A stretch of DNA of 64,000 bases from an uncultured Christensenella sp. (lineage in GTDB: Bacteria; Bacillota; Clostridia; Christensenellales; Borkfalkiaceae), in NCBI GenBank assembly GCA_910577055.1, contig CAJTKX010000001.1:124001-188000 (forward strand), written 5' to 3'. The notes under the pieces were generated by a model. It ran no database searches, was not told the DNA's origin, and worked only from the letters and a program-made list of their open reading frames with translations. Shown in pieces: positions 50,382 to 58,767 of the stretch; within the stretch, counting starts at the first letter, position 1, and the number at the start of each line of letters is the position of its first letter. The translations under genes were made by a program, and so were the position numbers.

Positions 50382-51618
50382 CGCTACCTCCTTCTTTGTT
50401 TTCTTTGCTTACCGCTGTCATGTTTCCGTTCACAAGGTAAGCGTCGCCGCCTTGTTCTTTCGGTATCGGCGGTAGGTCTTCCAAGTGTCGGATGTCGTTT
50501 GCCGACAGCCAACCGTTTTGCCGACCTATTGCGTAGCCTTCCATTCTCGACTTGTAATCGCCACGCATCAACCCGTCCACGTTGAATCTGCTGAAATATA
50601 AAAGCCGTTCTTTCTCATCCAAGAGTGAACGGCTTATCGCTTGCTCCCATCTGACTAACCACGGGCGGATTGTGTGCTGTACGAATTCGATCGATTGGTG
50701 TTCTATGTTGCTGAACGTCGCTCTTTCCAAGTCCCCGACAAGGTGCGGCGGAACACGGAATATTCGGCAGATTTCGTTTACTTGATACTTGCGGGTTTCA
50801 AGGAATTGTGCGTCTTCGGGTGCAATGCCGATTGTGTGATATTTCATTCCCTCTTCAAGCACCGCCACCTTATGGCTGTTTCTCGTACCCTGATATACCT
50901 TGTTCCAACTCTCCCTTAACTTTTCGGGATCTTTCAGTATGCCGGGGTGTTCCAACACACCGCCCGGTCTTGCTCCGTTGCCGAAAAACTTTGCACCGTA
51001 CTCTTCCGTGGCAAGCGACAGCCCGACAGCTTCCCTTGCTTGAGATATCGGACTCAAACCCGTTACCCCGTCAAGTGACAAACCTTTAACGTGAAAGATT
51101 TGTTCGGGTTTGTACTCGTAGGTTTGATTAGTGATATCGTCCGAATAGGTGTATTTTATCTTGCCCGTCTGCGTATCTCGCTCTACCGTCATGAGCTGTG
51201 GTTTTAAGTACCACAGCTCGGTTACGTGTCCGTTTTTGCGGATTTTCCTCGCATAAGCGTTGCCCCATAAAAGGAGCGATGTCATCATCATTTCCCGAAA
51301 CTCGAAACTCGTCATTTCGTCATTGGGCATTTCGTAAAGGCAAGAAAAAAGCGGATGCTGCTCCGCCATTTCACTCTTACCGCCTTTGCCCTTTTTGAAC
51401 AGATGCAACGGCAGACTTGCTACCGTTTCGGCAAGGATTTTCACACACGCATATACCGCCGAGGTCTGCAAGGCACGGAGTTCGTCCACCTGCACTCCGC
51501 TGTTGCTGTTGCCGTAAAAGTCCACGTCTACACCGCGTATAAAGTCTTGCATTTCCTTGCTCGGCTTATTGCGTCTTTCACGCTTTGGTGCATCCCTACT
51601 GCGTCCGAATATTCCCAT
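50317..51618 (-). CDS. Phage portal protein (HK97 family)
   Basis: A 433-residue portal protein forming the dodecameric DNA channel. VYACVKILAETVASLPLHLF, GNAYARKIRKNGHVTELWYL and VNEICRIFRVPPHLVGDLERATFSNIE are family marks. The C-terminal 30 residues are Gly/Ser-rich and are coded in the overlap with the protease gene. GGAGG precedes the start. Confidence 0.95.
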   Translation of the reverse strand: MGIFGRSRDAPKRERRNKPSKEMQDFIRGVDVDFYGNSNSGVQVDELRALQTSAVYACVKILAETVASLPLHLFKKGKGGKSEMAEQHPLFSCLYEMPNDEMTSFEFREMMMTSLLLWGNAYARKIRKNGHVTELWYLKPQLMTVERDTQTGKIKYTYSDDITNQTYEYKPEQIFHVKGLSLDGVTGLSPISQAREAVGLSLATEEYGAKFFGNGARPGGVLEHPGILKDPEKLRESWNKVYQGTRNSHKVAVLEEGMKYHTIGIAPEDAQFLETRKYQVNEICRIFRVPPHLVGDLERATFSNIEHQSIEFVQHTIRPWLVRWEQAISRSLLDEKERLLYFSRFNVDGLMRGDYKSRMEGYAIGRQNGWLSANDIRHLEDLPPIPKEQGGDAYLVNGNMTAVSKENKEGGSDGGGQEGIANAPDGGTANSGQ

Positions 51619-51639
51619 TCATACCTCCGTTTTGAAATA

Positions 51640-51665
51640 ATAAAACCGCCCTTGCGGACGGTTTG
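51640..51665 (-). terminator. Terminator-like hairpin before portal
   Basis: AAACCGCCC / GGACGGTTT hairpin with a TTGC loop region, followed on the minus strand by TTTTATTATTTC. It follows the 139-residue gene (ends 51676) and precedes the portal. Similar, weaker pairing recurs at 52679-52698. Confidence 0.6.
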
Positions 51666-51675
51666 TTTGATTTTG

Positions 51676-52095
51676 TTACTTTTTTACTGACTTGAATGGT
51701 TTGGCATCCACTAACGCCATGCACACGTTATCTATGGCTTTCCACTCGGCGTTACATTTCAGTGTCGCATATTTGCCCGTCATCTGCGCTCGGTACATAA
51801 TCGCTTGATGGGTGGCGAACTCTTCGGCTATAATATCAGGAGCGTGTTCCACATCAGAAAGTATCCTTGCTTTGAGTTGCTCGACCTTTATATCGTAGGC
51901 TTTTTTCTCTGCCTCGGTTGCGTTGCCATAAAAACCATGACTGTAGTTCTTCAGCATTTTGAACAGCTTTTTTTCGAGTTTGAATCGTTCCGCATCCGTT
52001 TGGGGTAGCGTTCCAACTCTGCAGTAGAATGCCACACCATGATTTTTTGTAAGCTCGTCTTCTCCCTTCTTTTCCATTGGTATTACTTTGACCAT
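51676..52095 (-). CDS. Hypothetical phage protein
   Basis: A 139-residue mixed protein with a Lys-rich middle helix region (KLEKKLFKMLKNYSHGFYGNATEAEKKAYDIKVEQLKARI). No family recognised. It is the second gene of a unit that starts with the bipartite element at 52592-52623, and it lies directly before the portal. A GGGAGG site precedes the ATG. Confidence 0.6.
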   Translation of the reverse strand: MVKVIPMEKKGEDELTKNHGVAFYCRVGTLPQTDAERFKLEKKLFKMLKNYSHGFYGNATEAEKKAYDIKVEQLKARILSDVEHAPDIIAEEFATHQAIMYRAQMTGKYATLKCNAEWKAIDNVCMALVDAKPFKSVKK

Positions 52096-52134
52096 CTTAT
52101 TTGTCCTCCCTCGGTATTTTGAATCCTATTCGGC

Positions 52135-52542
52135 TTAAGAGCCGAACAGGATTCTGCCTGTTTCTAATTTTTCATAATCGTGTAGCACTTCTATGATTCT
52201 CGTTATATCGTAGTATTCGTCTTCGGCGTATTCGCTTAATTCGTCCCACCATGCCGACCGCAGCACTTCGCGTCTTTCCACCTTTCCTACCGAGCCGAGT
52301 TTGCTGTCGTAGGCTTCGGGTTCGTAGGTTGCCGCTTCCTTATTAAAGGCATCTTTAAGTTTCAGCCATAATTCGTGTGCCTTGCGGTAGGTGTCGGGAT
52401 TTGTTACTCCCGTCTTATCCGCTACCGTTCCTATGCCGAACGTCGGGAACTTTACCGTTGTGTGGATGTTTGCGATTATCTCGTCTGCCGTTTTCCATTG
52501 ATAATTGTAAGCCTTGGGTGTCAGTGTCGTTTTCGTTGTCAT
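52135..52542 (-). CDS. Hypothetical phage protein behind a bipartite element
   Basis: A 135-residue acidic protein ending in WWDELSEYAEDEYYDITRIIEVLHDYEKLE. No family recognised. The start is the ATG at 52540-52542, preceded by GGAGC; the frame remains open upstream through the regulatory leader, which is not protein-like. Its leader (about 100 nt) is nearly identical to that of the acidic protein gene at 55527. Confidence 0.65.
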   Translation of the reverse strand: MTTKTTLTPKAYNYQWKTADEIIANIHTTVKFPTFGIGTVADKTGVTNPDTYRKAHELWLKLKDAFNKEAATYEPEAYDSKLGSVGKVERREVLRSAWWDELSEYAEDEYYDITRIIEVLHDYEKLETGRILFGS

Positions 52543-52591
52543 TTTTTGCTCCTTCGGGCGGTTGCCCTTGCCTTTGTTTTGTACTACAAAC

Positions 52592-52623
52592 ATACCGTAA
52601 ACAACCGAAAGAGCCCAGCGAAA
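52592..52623 (-). promoter_or_regulatory. Bipartite phage element, copy A
   Basis: On the minus strand, TTTCGCTGGGCTC - 10 bases - TTACGGTAT, then GTTTG. It lies 50 bp upstream of the 135-residue gene. A GGGC-AACC-GCCC hairpin (52556-52567) follows just before the ribosome binding site. It shares block sequence and spacing with four other copies. Confidence 0.7.
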
Positions 52624-52672
52624 TCGTGCAGAAACACACAACTTTTTTCGAGAAAATCAAACTTTTTTTGAA

Positions 52673-52700
52673 ACGAAAAACCGCACTTGGGGACGGTTAT
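52673..52700 (-). terminator. Weak terminator-like hairpin
   Basis: AACCG / CGGTT pairing (52679-52683 with 52694-52698) is followed on the minus strand by TTTTT. It lies beyond the degenerate resolvase gene and before element copy A. The stem is only five base pairs. Confidence 0.4.
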
Positions 52701-52704
52701 ATCA

Positions 52705-53109
52705 TTATTTTCCTATCCGTTTCAATTCGTTTTCCATCGACAAGTATAGCTCTATCAAAAAGCTCGACCATCGGCTACTCAACGTGTCTATGTCTTCGGC
52801 AATGGAATACACGCCGACGCCTTTCTCTTTGAGTTTTTGGATCATCTTTATTTTTTGTGATGTTAAGCATCCGAACTGCCTGAACCCTTTGATTATTATG
52901 TAATCGAATTTATGAGTTTCGGCATCCTTTATCATTCGGTTGTATTCAGGTAGATTTTCGACTCTTTCATACTTGCCGACATCGATATAAAATTCGACGA
53001 TCTCGCAATTGTTTTTGCTCTTCATTAATTCGTTAAAATATTGTTTTTGGCACTCAACAACGAGTGCGTCTTCTTTTCTTATTCGTATATAAACTGCTAT
53101 TTTAACCAT
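52705..53109 (-). CDS. Degenerate resolvase-domain protein
   Basis: A 134-residue protein with the fold of a serine-recombinase catalytic domain (KIAVYIRIRKEDALVVECQKQYF, FDYIIIKGFRQFGCLTSQKIKMIQKLKEKGVGVYSIAEDIDTLS). The position of the catalytic serine (normally RVSTxxQ) reads RIRKED and the ITKxxxRFGR segment reads IIKGFRQFGC, so it cannot act as a recombinase. There is no DNA-binding C-terminus. It may be a regulator derived from a resolvase. It follows the 162-residue gene by 15 bp. Confidence 0.7.
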   Translation of the reverse strand: MVKIAVYIRIRKEDALVVECQKQYFNELMKSKNNCEIVEFYIDVGKYERVENLPEYNRMIKDAETHKFDYIIIKGFRQFGCLTSQKIKMIQKLKEKGVGVYSIAEDIDTLSSRWSSFLIELYLSMENELKRIGK

Positions 53110-53124
53110 ATTTGCTCTTTCCCA

Positions 53125-53613
53125 TTATTGGCTTATGTCAAAATCTTCAAGGCTCTCGTACCGCTGTAAGACTATGAGATTTTCCTTTTTAATGTCTGCA
53201 TCTGCAAACTCTTTTGTCTTATATGCACCAAAGTACGATACGCCATTTACATTTTTTCGATAGGCTATCATTACTGGATAGCCTTGCTTTGCATACTTTT
53301 TATACTGCTTTTCATCGTCCATTAATTCGATGAGTCTGCCAATCAGCATTTCCACATCGGGTTCAAGATTTTTGTATTGCTCTTCGAGCGGATATTTTTT
53401 GTAATACATTTTAACGATTTCTTCGAGCTTCGCTTCGTTCTCTTTCCGTCCGCTGATATCATAAAAATCTATGTCCGCAGGGCCGCCGTTCCCGCTGTCG
53501 TTGTACCATGCAATTTTCTTTTCGTCGAGATAAAGATTGCCTTGATTGCCTTGCCAATCTCTGCCCATAAAACTGCGTCTGCCTTTGAGCTTTAACCCAA
53601 ATATACTTGCCAT
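53125..53613 (-). CDS. Hypothetical phage protein behind a bipartite element
   Basis: A 162-residue protein starting MASIFGLKLKGRRSFMGRDW, with a KKIAWYNDSGNGGPADIDF segment and a helical acidic C-terminus. It resembles LPD-type or primase-adjacent small phage proteins only loosely; I do not assign a function. The start at 53611-53613 is set by CGGAGG upstream and by element copy C, which precedes it by 28 bp. Confidence 0.65.
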   Translation of the reverse strand: MASIFGLKLKGRRSFMGRDWQGNQGNLYLDEKKIAWYNDSGNGGPADIDFYDISGRKENEAKLEEIVKMYYKKYPLEEQYKNLEPDVEMLIGRLIELMDDEKQYKKYAKQGYPVMIAYRKNVNGVSYFGAYKTKEFADADIKKENLIVLQRYESLEDFDISQ

Positions 53614-53640
53614 TTTCTTGCCTCCGTTTTTTCTTTTACA

Positions 53641-53672
53641 ATACCGTAACTTGCCCAAAGAGCCCAGCGAAA
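53641..53672 (-). promoter_or_regulatory. Bipartite phage element, copy C
   Basis: TTTCGCTGGGCTC - 10 bases - TTACGGTATTGT on the minus strand, 28 bp before the ATG of the 162-residue gene. Both blocks match copies A, B and D exactly, while the 10-base middle differs. Confidence 0.7.
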
Positions 53673-53694
53673 TCGTGCCAAATTCTACAACTCT

Positions 53695-55032
53695 TTAATC
53701 GAAAATTTCCACCCCGTCCCGAATGTGTTTGATTTCCGCTTCGGGACAAAGTTCTTTGTATCTGCGGACAATAACGTCGCAGTATTTCGGTTCGAGTTCT
53801 ATCGCTCGGCACTTGCGGTTCAGTTGCTCGGACGCTATAAGCGTGGAGCCGCTACCGCCGAACGGTTCATATACCGTATCGTCTTCATGGCTGCTGTTAT
53901 AGATGAGCTTGGCACACAGCGTGATGGGTTTCATCGTCGGATGATCTGGAGATTTGTTCGGCTTGTTATCCTCTATGACCGAATTCGGCAAACCGAGTAT
54001 TTTTTCTACCAACTCAACGAGCTCGGCTTTGTTCATTTTCCGCAGATTCTCCGTCAGTCCCTCCATCACAGTTGCAAGCGTTCTATCGTCAATGAAATAA
54101 TGCCCCGCACCCTCTTTCCATCCGTAGAGTATCGGCTCATGCTTCCACTGGTAGTCCTGCCTACCGAGCGTGAAATGATTCTTCAACCATATAAGCGTCT
54201 GCGAATACTTGAACCCTGCATCCGTCATCGCTTTCGTAAAGTTTACGGTTTCTTTTGTGCTATGGAACACATAAATCGGCGCACCTTTCTTCAAATTCTT
54301 TTCCGCCGCCTTATAGAATGCCAAAAGGAATTGATAGAACTCATCGTCCGAAAGGTTGTCGTTTGCAATCGTGCTGCTCGACCGAGACTGCGATTGATGC
54401 TTGCCCCTTACCGCCGAGCCGTAGTCCACATTATAAGGCGGATCGGTTACCATCAGGTCTGCCAATTTCCCGTCCAACACTCGCCTTACATCATCGACTT
54501 GCGTGCTGTCCCCGCACAGCAGTCGGTGCTGTCCGAGTATCCACAAATCGCCCGTTTTCGTCTTCGGCTCGGTTACTTCGTCAAGAGCGGATTCAGCGTC
54601 AAAGTCATCTTCGTGGACATTCTCCATACTACCGCTCCCGAACAGTTCCTGTGCTTCGGCAAGGTCAAAACCCGTTAGTGTGATATCGTATCCGCTCCCG
54701 TCCAAGTCTTTCAAAAGGCTTGCCAAGAGATCATTGTCCCACTCGCCGCTGATTTTGTTCAGAGCGATGTTCAAGGCTTTTTCCTTGCTTTCGTCAAGGT
54801 CGACCACAACGCAGTCCACTTCGGTAAACCCAAGGTCTTTCATCACTTTTAAGCGTTGATGTCCGCCCACAACCACGCCCGTGCGTTTGTTCCATATTAC
54901 AGGTTCGACGTAGCCAAACTCTTCTATGCTGCGTTTGAGCTTTTCGTATTCGGCGTCGCCGGGCTTTAAGTCCTTACGGGGATTGTACTCCGCCGCCTTT
55001 AATTCTTCCACCGCTCTTTTTTCTATTTGCAT
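53695..55032 (-). CDS. ParB-like domain fused to DNA methyltransferase (N4-cytosine/N6-adenine)
   Basis: A 445-residue fusion. The first 90 residues are a ParB/sulfiredoxin-like nuclease domain (EYNPRKDL, GGHQRLKVMKDLGF). The catalytic methyltransferase has DPPY at 197-200 (VTDPPYNVDYGS) and the SAM motif EPFGGSGSTLIA near 393, an order with the DPPY motif first. Such fusions are common in Clostridia prophages between terminase genes and probably protect phage DNA. GGGAGG precedes the start. Confidence 0.93.
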   Translation of the reverse strand: MQIEKRAVEELKAAEYNPRKDLKPGDAEYEKLKRSIEEFGYVEPVIWNKRTGVVVGGHQRLKVMKDLGFTEVDCVVVDLDESKEKALNIALNKISGEWDNDLLASLLKDLDGSGYDITLTGFDLAEAQELFGSGSMENVHEDDFDAESALDEVTEPKTKTGDLWILGQHRLLCGDSTQVDDVRRVLDGKLADLMVTDPPYNVDYGSAVRGKHQSQSRSSSTIANDNLSDDEFYQFLLAFYKAAEKNLKKGAPIYVFHSTKETVNFTKAMTDAGFKYSQTLIWLKNHFTLGRQDYQWKHEPILYGWKEGAGHYFIDDRTLATVMEGLTENLRKMNKAELVELVEKILGLPNSVIEDNKPNKSPDHPTMKPITLCAKLIYNSSHEDDTVYEPFGGSGSTLIASEQLNRKCRAIELEPKYCDVIVRRYKELCPEAEIKHIRDGVEIFD

Positions 55033-55045
55033 TGATTTCCTCCCA

Positions 55046-55078
55046 AAAGAAAAAAGACCATCTCTGGTCTTTTTATGA
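55046..55078 (-). terminator. Terminator after the acidic protein gene
   Basis: AAAAGACCA / TGGTCTTTTT stem with a TCTC loop, followed on the minus strand by TTTTTTCTTTT. It closes the single-gene unit of the acidic protein. Confidence 0.85.
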
Positions 55079-55080
55079 TT

Positions 55081-55527
55081 TTAATATTCTTCGTCTTCGT
55101 CGTAGTAATCTTCTTCGTCCTCTTCGTAGTCATCGGTATTGATGTATATGTGTTGACCGTCATCAAACTCTATCTCGATCACTCCGTCTTCCGCTGTGAA
55201 TGTTGCTTTGTTTGCATTTACGAATCGTCCGAATTTTGCTATCTCTTTTTCGTCCTTGCTTTCGCACAGTTCGTATGGCAGAATTCCGATGTTTCCTGCG
55301 TCCACGCCGTAGCGGTGTCCGTATTGGTCTTCGTACTCTCCATCGCCGTATTTCGTTCCGCCGATTGCGAATTTGTGTCCATGAATTTCATGTTCGCCCT
55401 CGAAATCTTCGAAGTCGTTGCTCCAATCCGCATTGTAGTCTTCGTCTGTCATTTGGTAGCACACGTCGCCTACATAGAACCCTTTTTCACTTGTAATTTC
55501 TGCTTTTACTTTCATTGTTGATGCCAT
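55081..55527 (-). CDS. Very acidic phage protein (possible DNA mimic)
   Basis: A 148-residue protein rich in Asp, Glu and Tyr, ending in an almost purely acidic tail (DDYEEDEEDYYDEDEEY). The core has GKTKYGDGEYEDQYG-type segments rather than a known fold. Many antirestriction and anti-CRISPR proteins are acidic DNA mimics, but composition alone does not prove this. It forms a single-gene unit with element copy B in front and a strong terminator behind. Confidence 0.6.
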   Translation of the reverse strand: MASTMKVKAEITSEKGFYVGDVCYQMTDEDYNADWSNDFEDFEGEHEIHGHKFAIGGTKYGDGEYEDQYGHRYGVDAGNIGILPYELCESKDEKEIAKFGRFVNANKATFTAEDGVIEIEFDDGQHIYINTDDYEEDEEDYYDEDEEY

Positions 55528-55577
55528 TTTTTACTCCTTTCGGGCGGTTGCCCTTGCCTTTGTTTTGTACTACAAAC

Positions 55578-55609
55578 ATACCGTAAACAACCGAAAGAGC
55601 CCAGCGAAA
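55578..55609 (-). promoter_or_regulatory. Bipartite phage element, copy B
   Basis: Same blocks and spacing as copy A, with an almost identical flanking leader of about 100 nt including the GGGC-AACC-GCCC hairpin (55542-55553) and the AAAGGAG site. Confidence 0.7.
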
Positions 55610-55660
55610 TTGCGTAGAAACACACAACTTTTTTATGAATTTTGCCACTATTTTATAGCC

Positions 55661-57211
55661 TTATATAATGATTATTCCTCGATCGTTATAGACGCTATCC
55701 GTCGCTCCCTTATTGCGGATTGCACGGTCTAATGCCATAACGAGTGCGACCGCTCCGTCTATTCTTTCGGTGGACTTTTCCTTGTCCATCTTCACGTTCC
55801 CGGCAGGATCGGTTCTAACGAACACGTTGTCCATCATCCATCGGAGCGGCACGTTCCCGCCGTGCGCTATCTTCTGCTCAAGCACGAGTTTCATCAGCTC
55901 TTTCGTCGGCGGACTCATATCTTTGAACCCCTGCCCGAACGGAACGACCGTGAACCCCATTCCTTCGAGGTTCTGTGTCATCTGCACAGCTCCCCATCGG
56001 TCAAAGGCTATTTCCTTGATGTTGTATTTCGTACCGAGGTCTTCAATAAAGTTTTCAATGTATCCGTAATGAATTACGTTGCCCTCGGTGGTTATAACTT
56101 GCCCCTTTGCTTTCCACACGTCGTATGGAACGTGGTCGCGCCGAACTCGCAATTCTATCGTATCTTCGGGTATCCAAAAGAACGGCAGAACGATGTATTT
56201 ATCGTCGTCGTTCAATGGCGGAAAAACAAGTACGAATGCCGTGATATCGGTACTTGACGAAAGGTCGAGTCCGCCGTAGCATTCACGTCCTTTCAGCTTT
56301 TCCGCATCTACTTGAAAATCGCATTTATCCCAAGCATCCATCGGCATCCAACGTACGCTTTGTTTTACCCATTGATTGAGTCGCAGTTGGCGGAACAAGT
56401 TCTCTTCCGCCGGGTTCTCTTTCGCCGACTCGTAGGCGGTACGGAGTTTATCTATCTCCACCGTGATACCGAGCGATGGGTTGGCTTTCGCCCATACCTT
56501 TTCGCTACCCCAATCATCATCGTCATCCGCTCCGTAAATTACGGGATAGAACGATCGGTCATGCTTTCGACCTTCAAGTATGTTTTTCGACTTTTGATGT
56601 ATTTCCCAACAGATTGAGTTGCGGTCAGTGCCTGCCGTAGTTATCAAAAAGAACAGCGGTTGTTTTCTCGCATCGCCCGAACCGTGCGTCATAACGTCGT
56701 ACAAGGCTCGGTTCGGTTGTGCGTGGAGTTCGTCGAATACGACACCGTGGACGTTCAGTCCGTGCTTGGTGTACGACTCCGCCGACAGCACCTGATAAAA
56801 AGAATTAAGCGGTTGATACACGAGCCGTTTCTGGCTCATTATCGGCTTGATTCTCTTCTTCAAGGCGGGGCATTGTTCTACCATGTTGCAAGCCACGTCG
56901 AAGACTATACTTGCCTGTTGGCGGTCGGCTGCACATCCGTAAACCTCCGCACCCCACTCTCCGTCGCCCGCTAAAAGGTATAATGCGATTGCGGCGGCTA
57001 TCTCCGACTTGCCTTGCTTTTTCGGTATCTCGACATAGGCGGTGTTATACTGCCTATAACCGTTGTCTTTTACCGTGCCGAAAATGTCCCTTATGATTTT
57101 GTCCTGCCACGGCAACAGTTCGAACGGTACGCCGTGCCATGTGCCTTTCGTATGTTTTAACGAGTTGATAAAAGCAACGGCACGGTCTGCAAGTTGTTTG
57201 TTGTATGCCAT
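55661..57211 (-). CDS. terL: Phage terminase large subunit
   Basis: A 516-residue packaging motor. The ATPase part has Walker A-like VEIPKKQGKSEIAAA (near residue 56) and GLNVHGVVFDELHAQPN as Walker B (near 152). The C-terminal nuclease begins with CYGGLDLSSSTDITAFVLVF (near 297) and contains IAFDRWGAVQM. GGAGGGAG precedes the start. It is separated from its usual partner, the small terminase gene, by about 6.3 kb of accessory genes. Confidence 0.95.
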   Translation of the reverse strand: MAYNKQLADRAVAFINSLKHTKGTWHGVPFELLPWQDKIIRDIFGTVKDNGYRQYNTAYVEIPKKQGKSEIAAAIALYLLAGDGEWGAEVYGCAADRQQASIVFDVACNMVEQCPALKKRIKPIMSQKRLVYQPLNSFYQVLSAESYTKHGLNVHGVVFDELHAQPNRALYDVMTHGSGDARKQPLFFLITTAGTDRNSICWEIHQKSKNILEGRKHDRSFYPVIYGADDDDDWGSEKVWAKANPSLGITVEIDKLRTAYESAKENPAEENLFRQLRLNQWVKQSVRWMPMDAWDKCDFQVDAEKLKGRECYGGLDLSSSTDITAFVLVFPPLNDDDKYIVLPFFWIPEDTIELRVRRDHVPYDVWKAKGQVITTEGNVIHYGYIENFIEDLGTKYNIKEIAFDRWGAVQMTQNLEGMGFTVVPFGQGFKDMSPPTKELMKLVLEQKIAHGGNVPLRWMMDNVFVRTDPAGNVKMDKEKSTERIDGAVALVMALDRAIRNKGATDSVYNDRGIIII

Positions 57212-57234
57212 TGCTCCCTCCGTTTACAATAAAT

Positions 57235-57262
57235 AAAAGGAGAGCCGAAGCTCTCCCTTTGA
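57235..57262 (-). terminator. Terminator after the GGCT-like gene
   Basis: GGAGAGC - CGAA - GCTCTCC hairpin, flanked by AAA/TTT extension, with TTTTATTTATT following on the minus strand. It closes the amidoligase-GGCT unit before terL. Confidence 0.7.
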
Positions 57263-57282
57263 ACACGCATTTGATTTTGTTT

Positions 57283-57717
57283 TTATGATCTCGCTCTCAT
57301 TCGCTTTTTCGTATCGTCGAGAGCCGCTTGCAGGTATTTCGGATCGAGTCCGACATCCCTGTATCCTTCGTGAATTGTGTTGTAATAAAATCCCGACGGC
57401 ATATTCGGCTTGCCTTCGTTCATTATGTACACCATTGCCTCGACTGCTCCGTTCGGCATATCCACCGTTACCGTTTCCTTTCGATAATAACTCGGATACC
57501 CTTCGTACCTGTCGAGTGCCAACTCGTCACGAGGTGTGATTTCCCACACGCCGACAGGCGTCTCCGCCCCATCGACGGGTTCTATCGTTGCCACGCCACG
57601 GAACGTCAGCTGATAGTTTTTAAGTGTGCCGATGCCCACGACCTTTGCGTCAGGACACCGTCTTGCCATTTGTGCAAGGTTGAGGTTGCTACCGTATGCT
57701 ACATAAAGTTTTGTCAT
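57283..57717 (-). CDS. Gamma-glutamylcyclotransferase (GGCT/AIG2)-like protein
   Basis: A 144-residue GGCT-fold protein. The N-terminal YGSNLNLAQMARRCPDA loop binds the gamma-glutamyl group, and LDRYEGYPSYYRKETV carries the conserved catalytic glutamate (ELALDRYEGYP). Such enzymes release 5-oxoproline from gamma-glutamyl amines or peptides. It is translated 31 bp after the amidoligase gene. Amidoligase-GGCT pairs have been described computationally in phages and are thought to make and break a gamma-glutamyl-type linkage. Confidence 0.88.
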   Translation of the reverse strand: MTKLYVAYGSNLNLAQMARRCPDAKVVGIGTLKNYQLTFRGVATIEPVDGAETPVGVWEITPRDELALDRYEGYPSYYRKETVTVDMPNGAVEAMVYIMNEGKPNMPSGFYYNTIHEGYRDVGLDPKYLQAALDDTKKRMRARS

Positions 57718-57748
57718 TTTTTTATCTCCTTCTTTTGTGAGGGGGCGG

Positions 57749-58645
57749 TTAAGCCGCCGCCCTCGGTCTACCGTTTTTGAATGCTATGTCGCCGCTTAAG
57801 TTTTCGAGTAAAAACTTTCTTGCCGTATCGAACTCGTCGCCTATCATTCCGAGGCGGAGCAGCCATGTGCGGAAGGTGTATTTTTCGTTCGCCGTTACAG
57901 TCTTCTTTGCGCTTGCTCCGTTCTGCGTTAAGGCTTGATGGCTGATTGCGAGGCACAGTTGGATATAGGTTTTAATCTTGCCTGCGTGCGTCGTTCCGTT
58001 AAAGCATCTAAACTCGATACCCTTGCCTTGCCATAGGCTGTGCAGGTTGAGTGCATGGTAGCGACTGCTGTCGTAGTGGAAGTTCCTTTGGCTCGTTCCG
58101 TTATACCATAATCTTTCGACCGCCGATGTTGTAGTCGGCTTTGTGCGGTTCATACTCTCGACGAACCTTTGCTCGGTCTTTTTGCACCATCTGCTTTCTC
58201 TGTCTACACTTACTCCGATTGCTTTGAACAGCAGGTCTTCTTTGCTCGTCATAATGTTTACGAGGTTTCGTAGCGTTTTTGCCGTATGCTGTTCTGCTCC
58301 GACGTGTACATGGATTCCGCAGCTACTGTTTGCTATCGCACCCTTATGTCGCAGTTGCCTTACGATTTCCTGTATGTCTTCGATGTCTTCCCATCTGCAT
58401 ACTGGCGTTACTATTTCGCATTTGTATTCGCCTGTTGCCGTTCCGCCATCTCTCCGCTCGGCGCGTATGCTGCTATCGCTCATCGCTTTCCATTTGCGAC
58501 CTTGTCTGTCGGTTGCCTCGTAGGTGTCGTATCCGCTACCTGCGTAGTAGGATGTCGTTCCGTAGTAGTCTGCGATTACCTTTGCCGCTGCCTTTCTGGT
58601 GATGCCTGTGAGTTCGATTTCGATGCCGAATGTTTGAGTTTTCAT
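57749..58645 (-). CDS. Amidoligase family enzyme
   Basis: A 298-residue protein of the putative amidoligase family (glutamine synthetase-like fold). FGIEIELTGI at residues 6-15 is the signature acidic strand. IVTPVCRWEDIE, CGIHVHVGA (near 119) and GIEFRCFNGT (near 224) carry the metal- and ATP-binding residues. The enzyme would join a carboxylate to an amine using ATP; the substrate is unknown. The true start is the ATG at 58643-58645 with AAAGGAG. The unit begins with element copy D. Confidence 0.85.
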   Translation of the reverse strand: MKTQTFGIEIELTGITRKAAAKVIADYYGTTSYYAGSGYDTYEATDRQGRKWKAMSDSSIRAERRDGGTATGEYKCEIVTPVCRWEDIEDIQEIVRQLRHKGAIANSSCGIHVHVGAEQHTAKTLRNLVNIMTSKEDLLFKAIGVSVDRESRWCKKTEQRFVESMNRTKPTTTSAVERLWYNGTSQRNFHYDSSRYHALNLHSLWQGKGIEFRCFNGTTHAGKIKTYIQLCLAISHQALTQNGASAKKTVTANEKYTFRTWLLRLGMIGDEFDTARKFLLENLSGDIAFKNGRPRAAA

Positions 58646-58701
58646 TTGCGTGTTCTCCTTTGCTTTGAGGGTGTTTCCCACCCCCGTTTTGCAAGACAAC
58701 A

Positions 58702-58733
58702 ATACCGTAAAAACACACAAGAGCCCAGCGAAA
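58702..58733 (-). promoter_or_regulatory. Bipartite phage element, copy D
   Basis: TTTCGCTGGGCTC - 10 bases - TTACGGTATTGTTG on the minus strand. A GGGTG - GGAAA - CACCC hairpin (58669-58683) follows in the leader, ahead of the amidoligase ribosome binding site. Confidence 0.7.
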
Positions 58734-58767
58734 CGCGGTCGAAATCCGAAAGAATTTGAAAGAATTT

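Noticed and set aside
49617..50585. Long plus-strand frame of 322 codons
   Set aside because: It is antisense to capsid, protease and portal genes that are all clearly identified.
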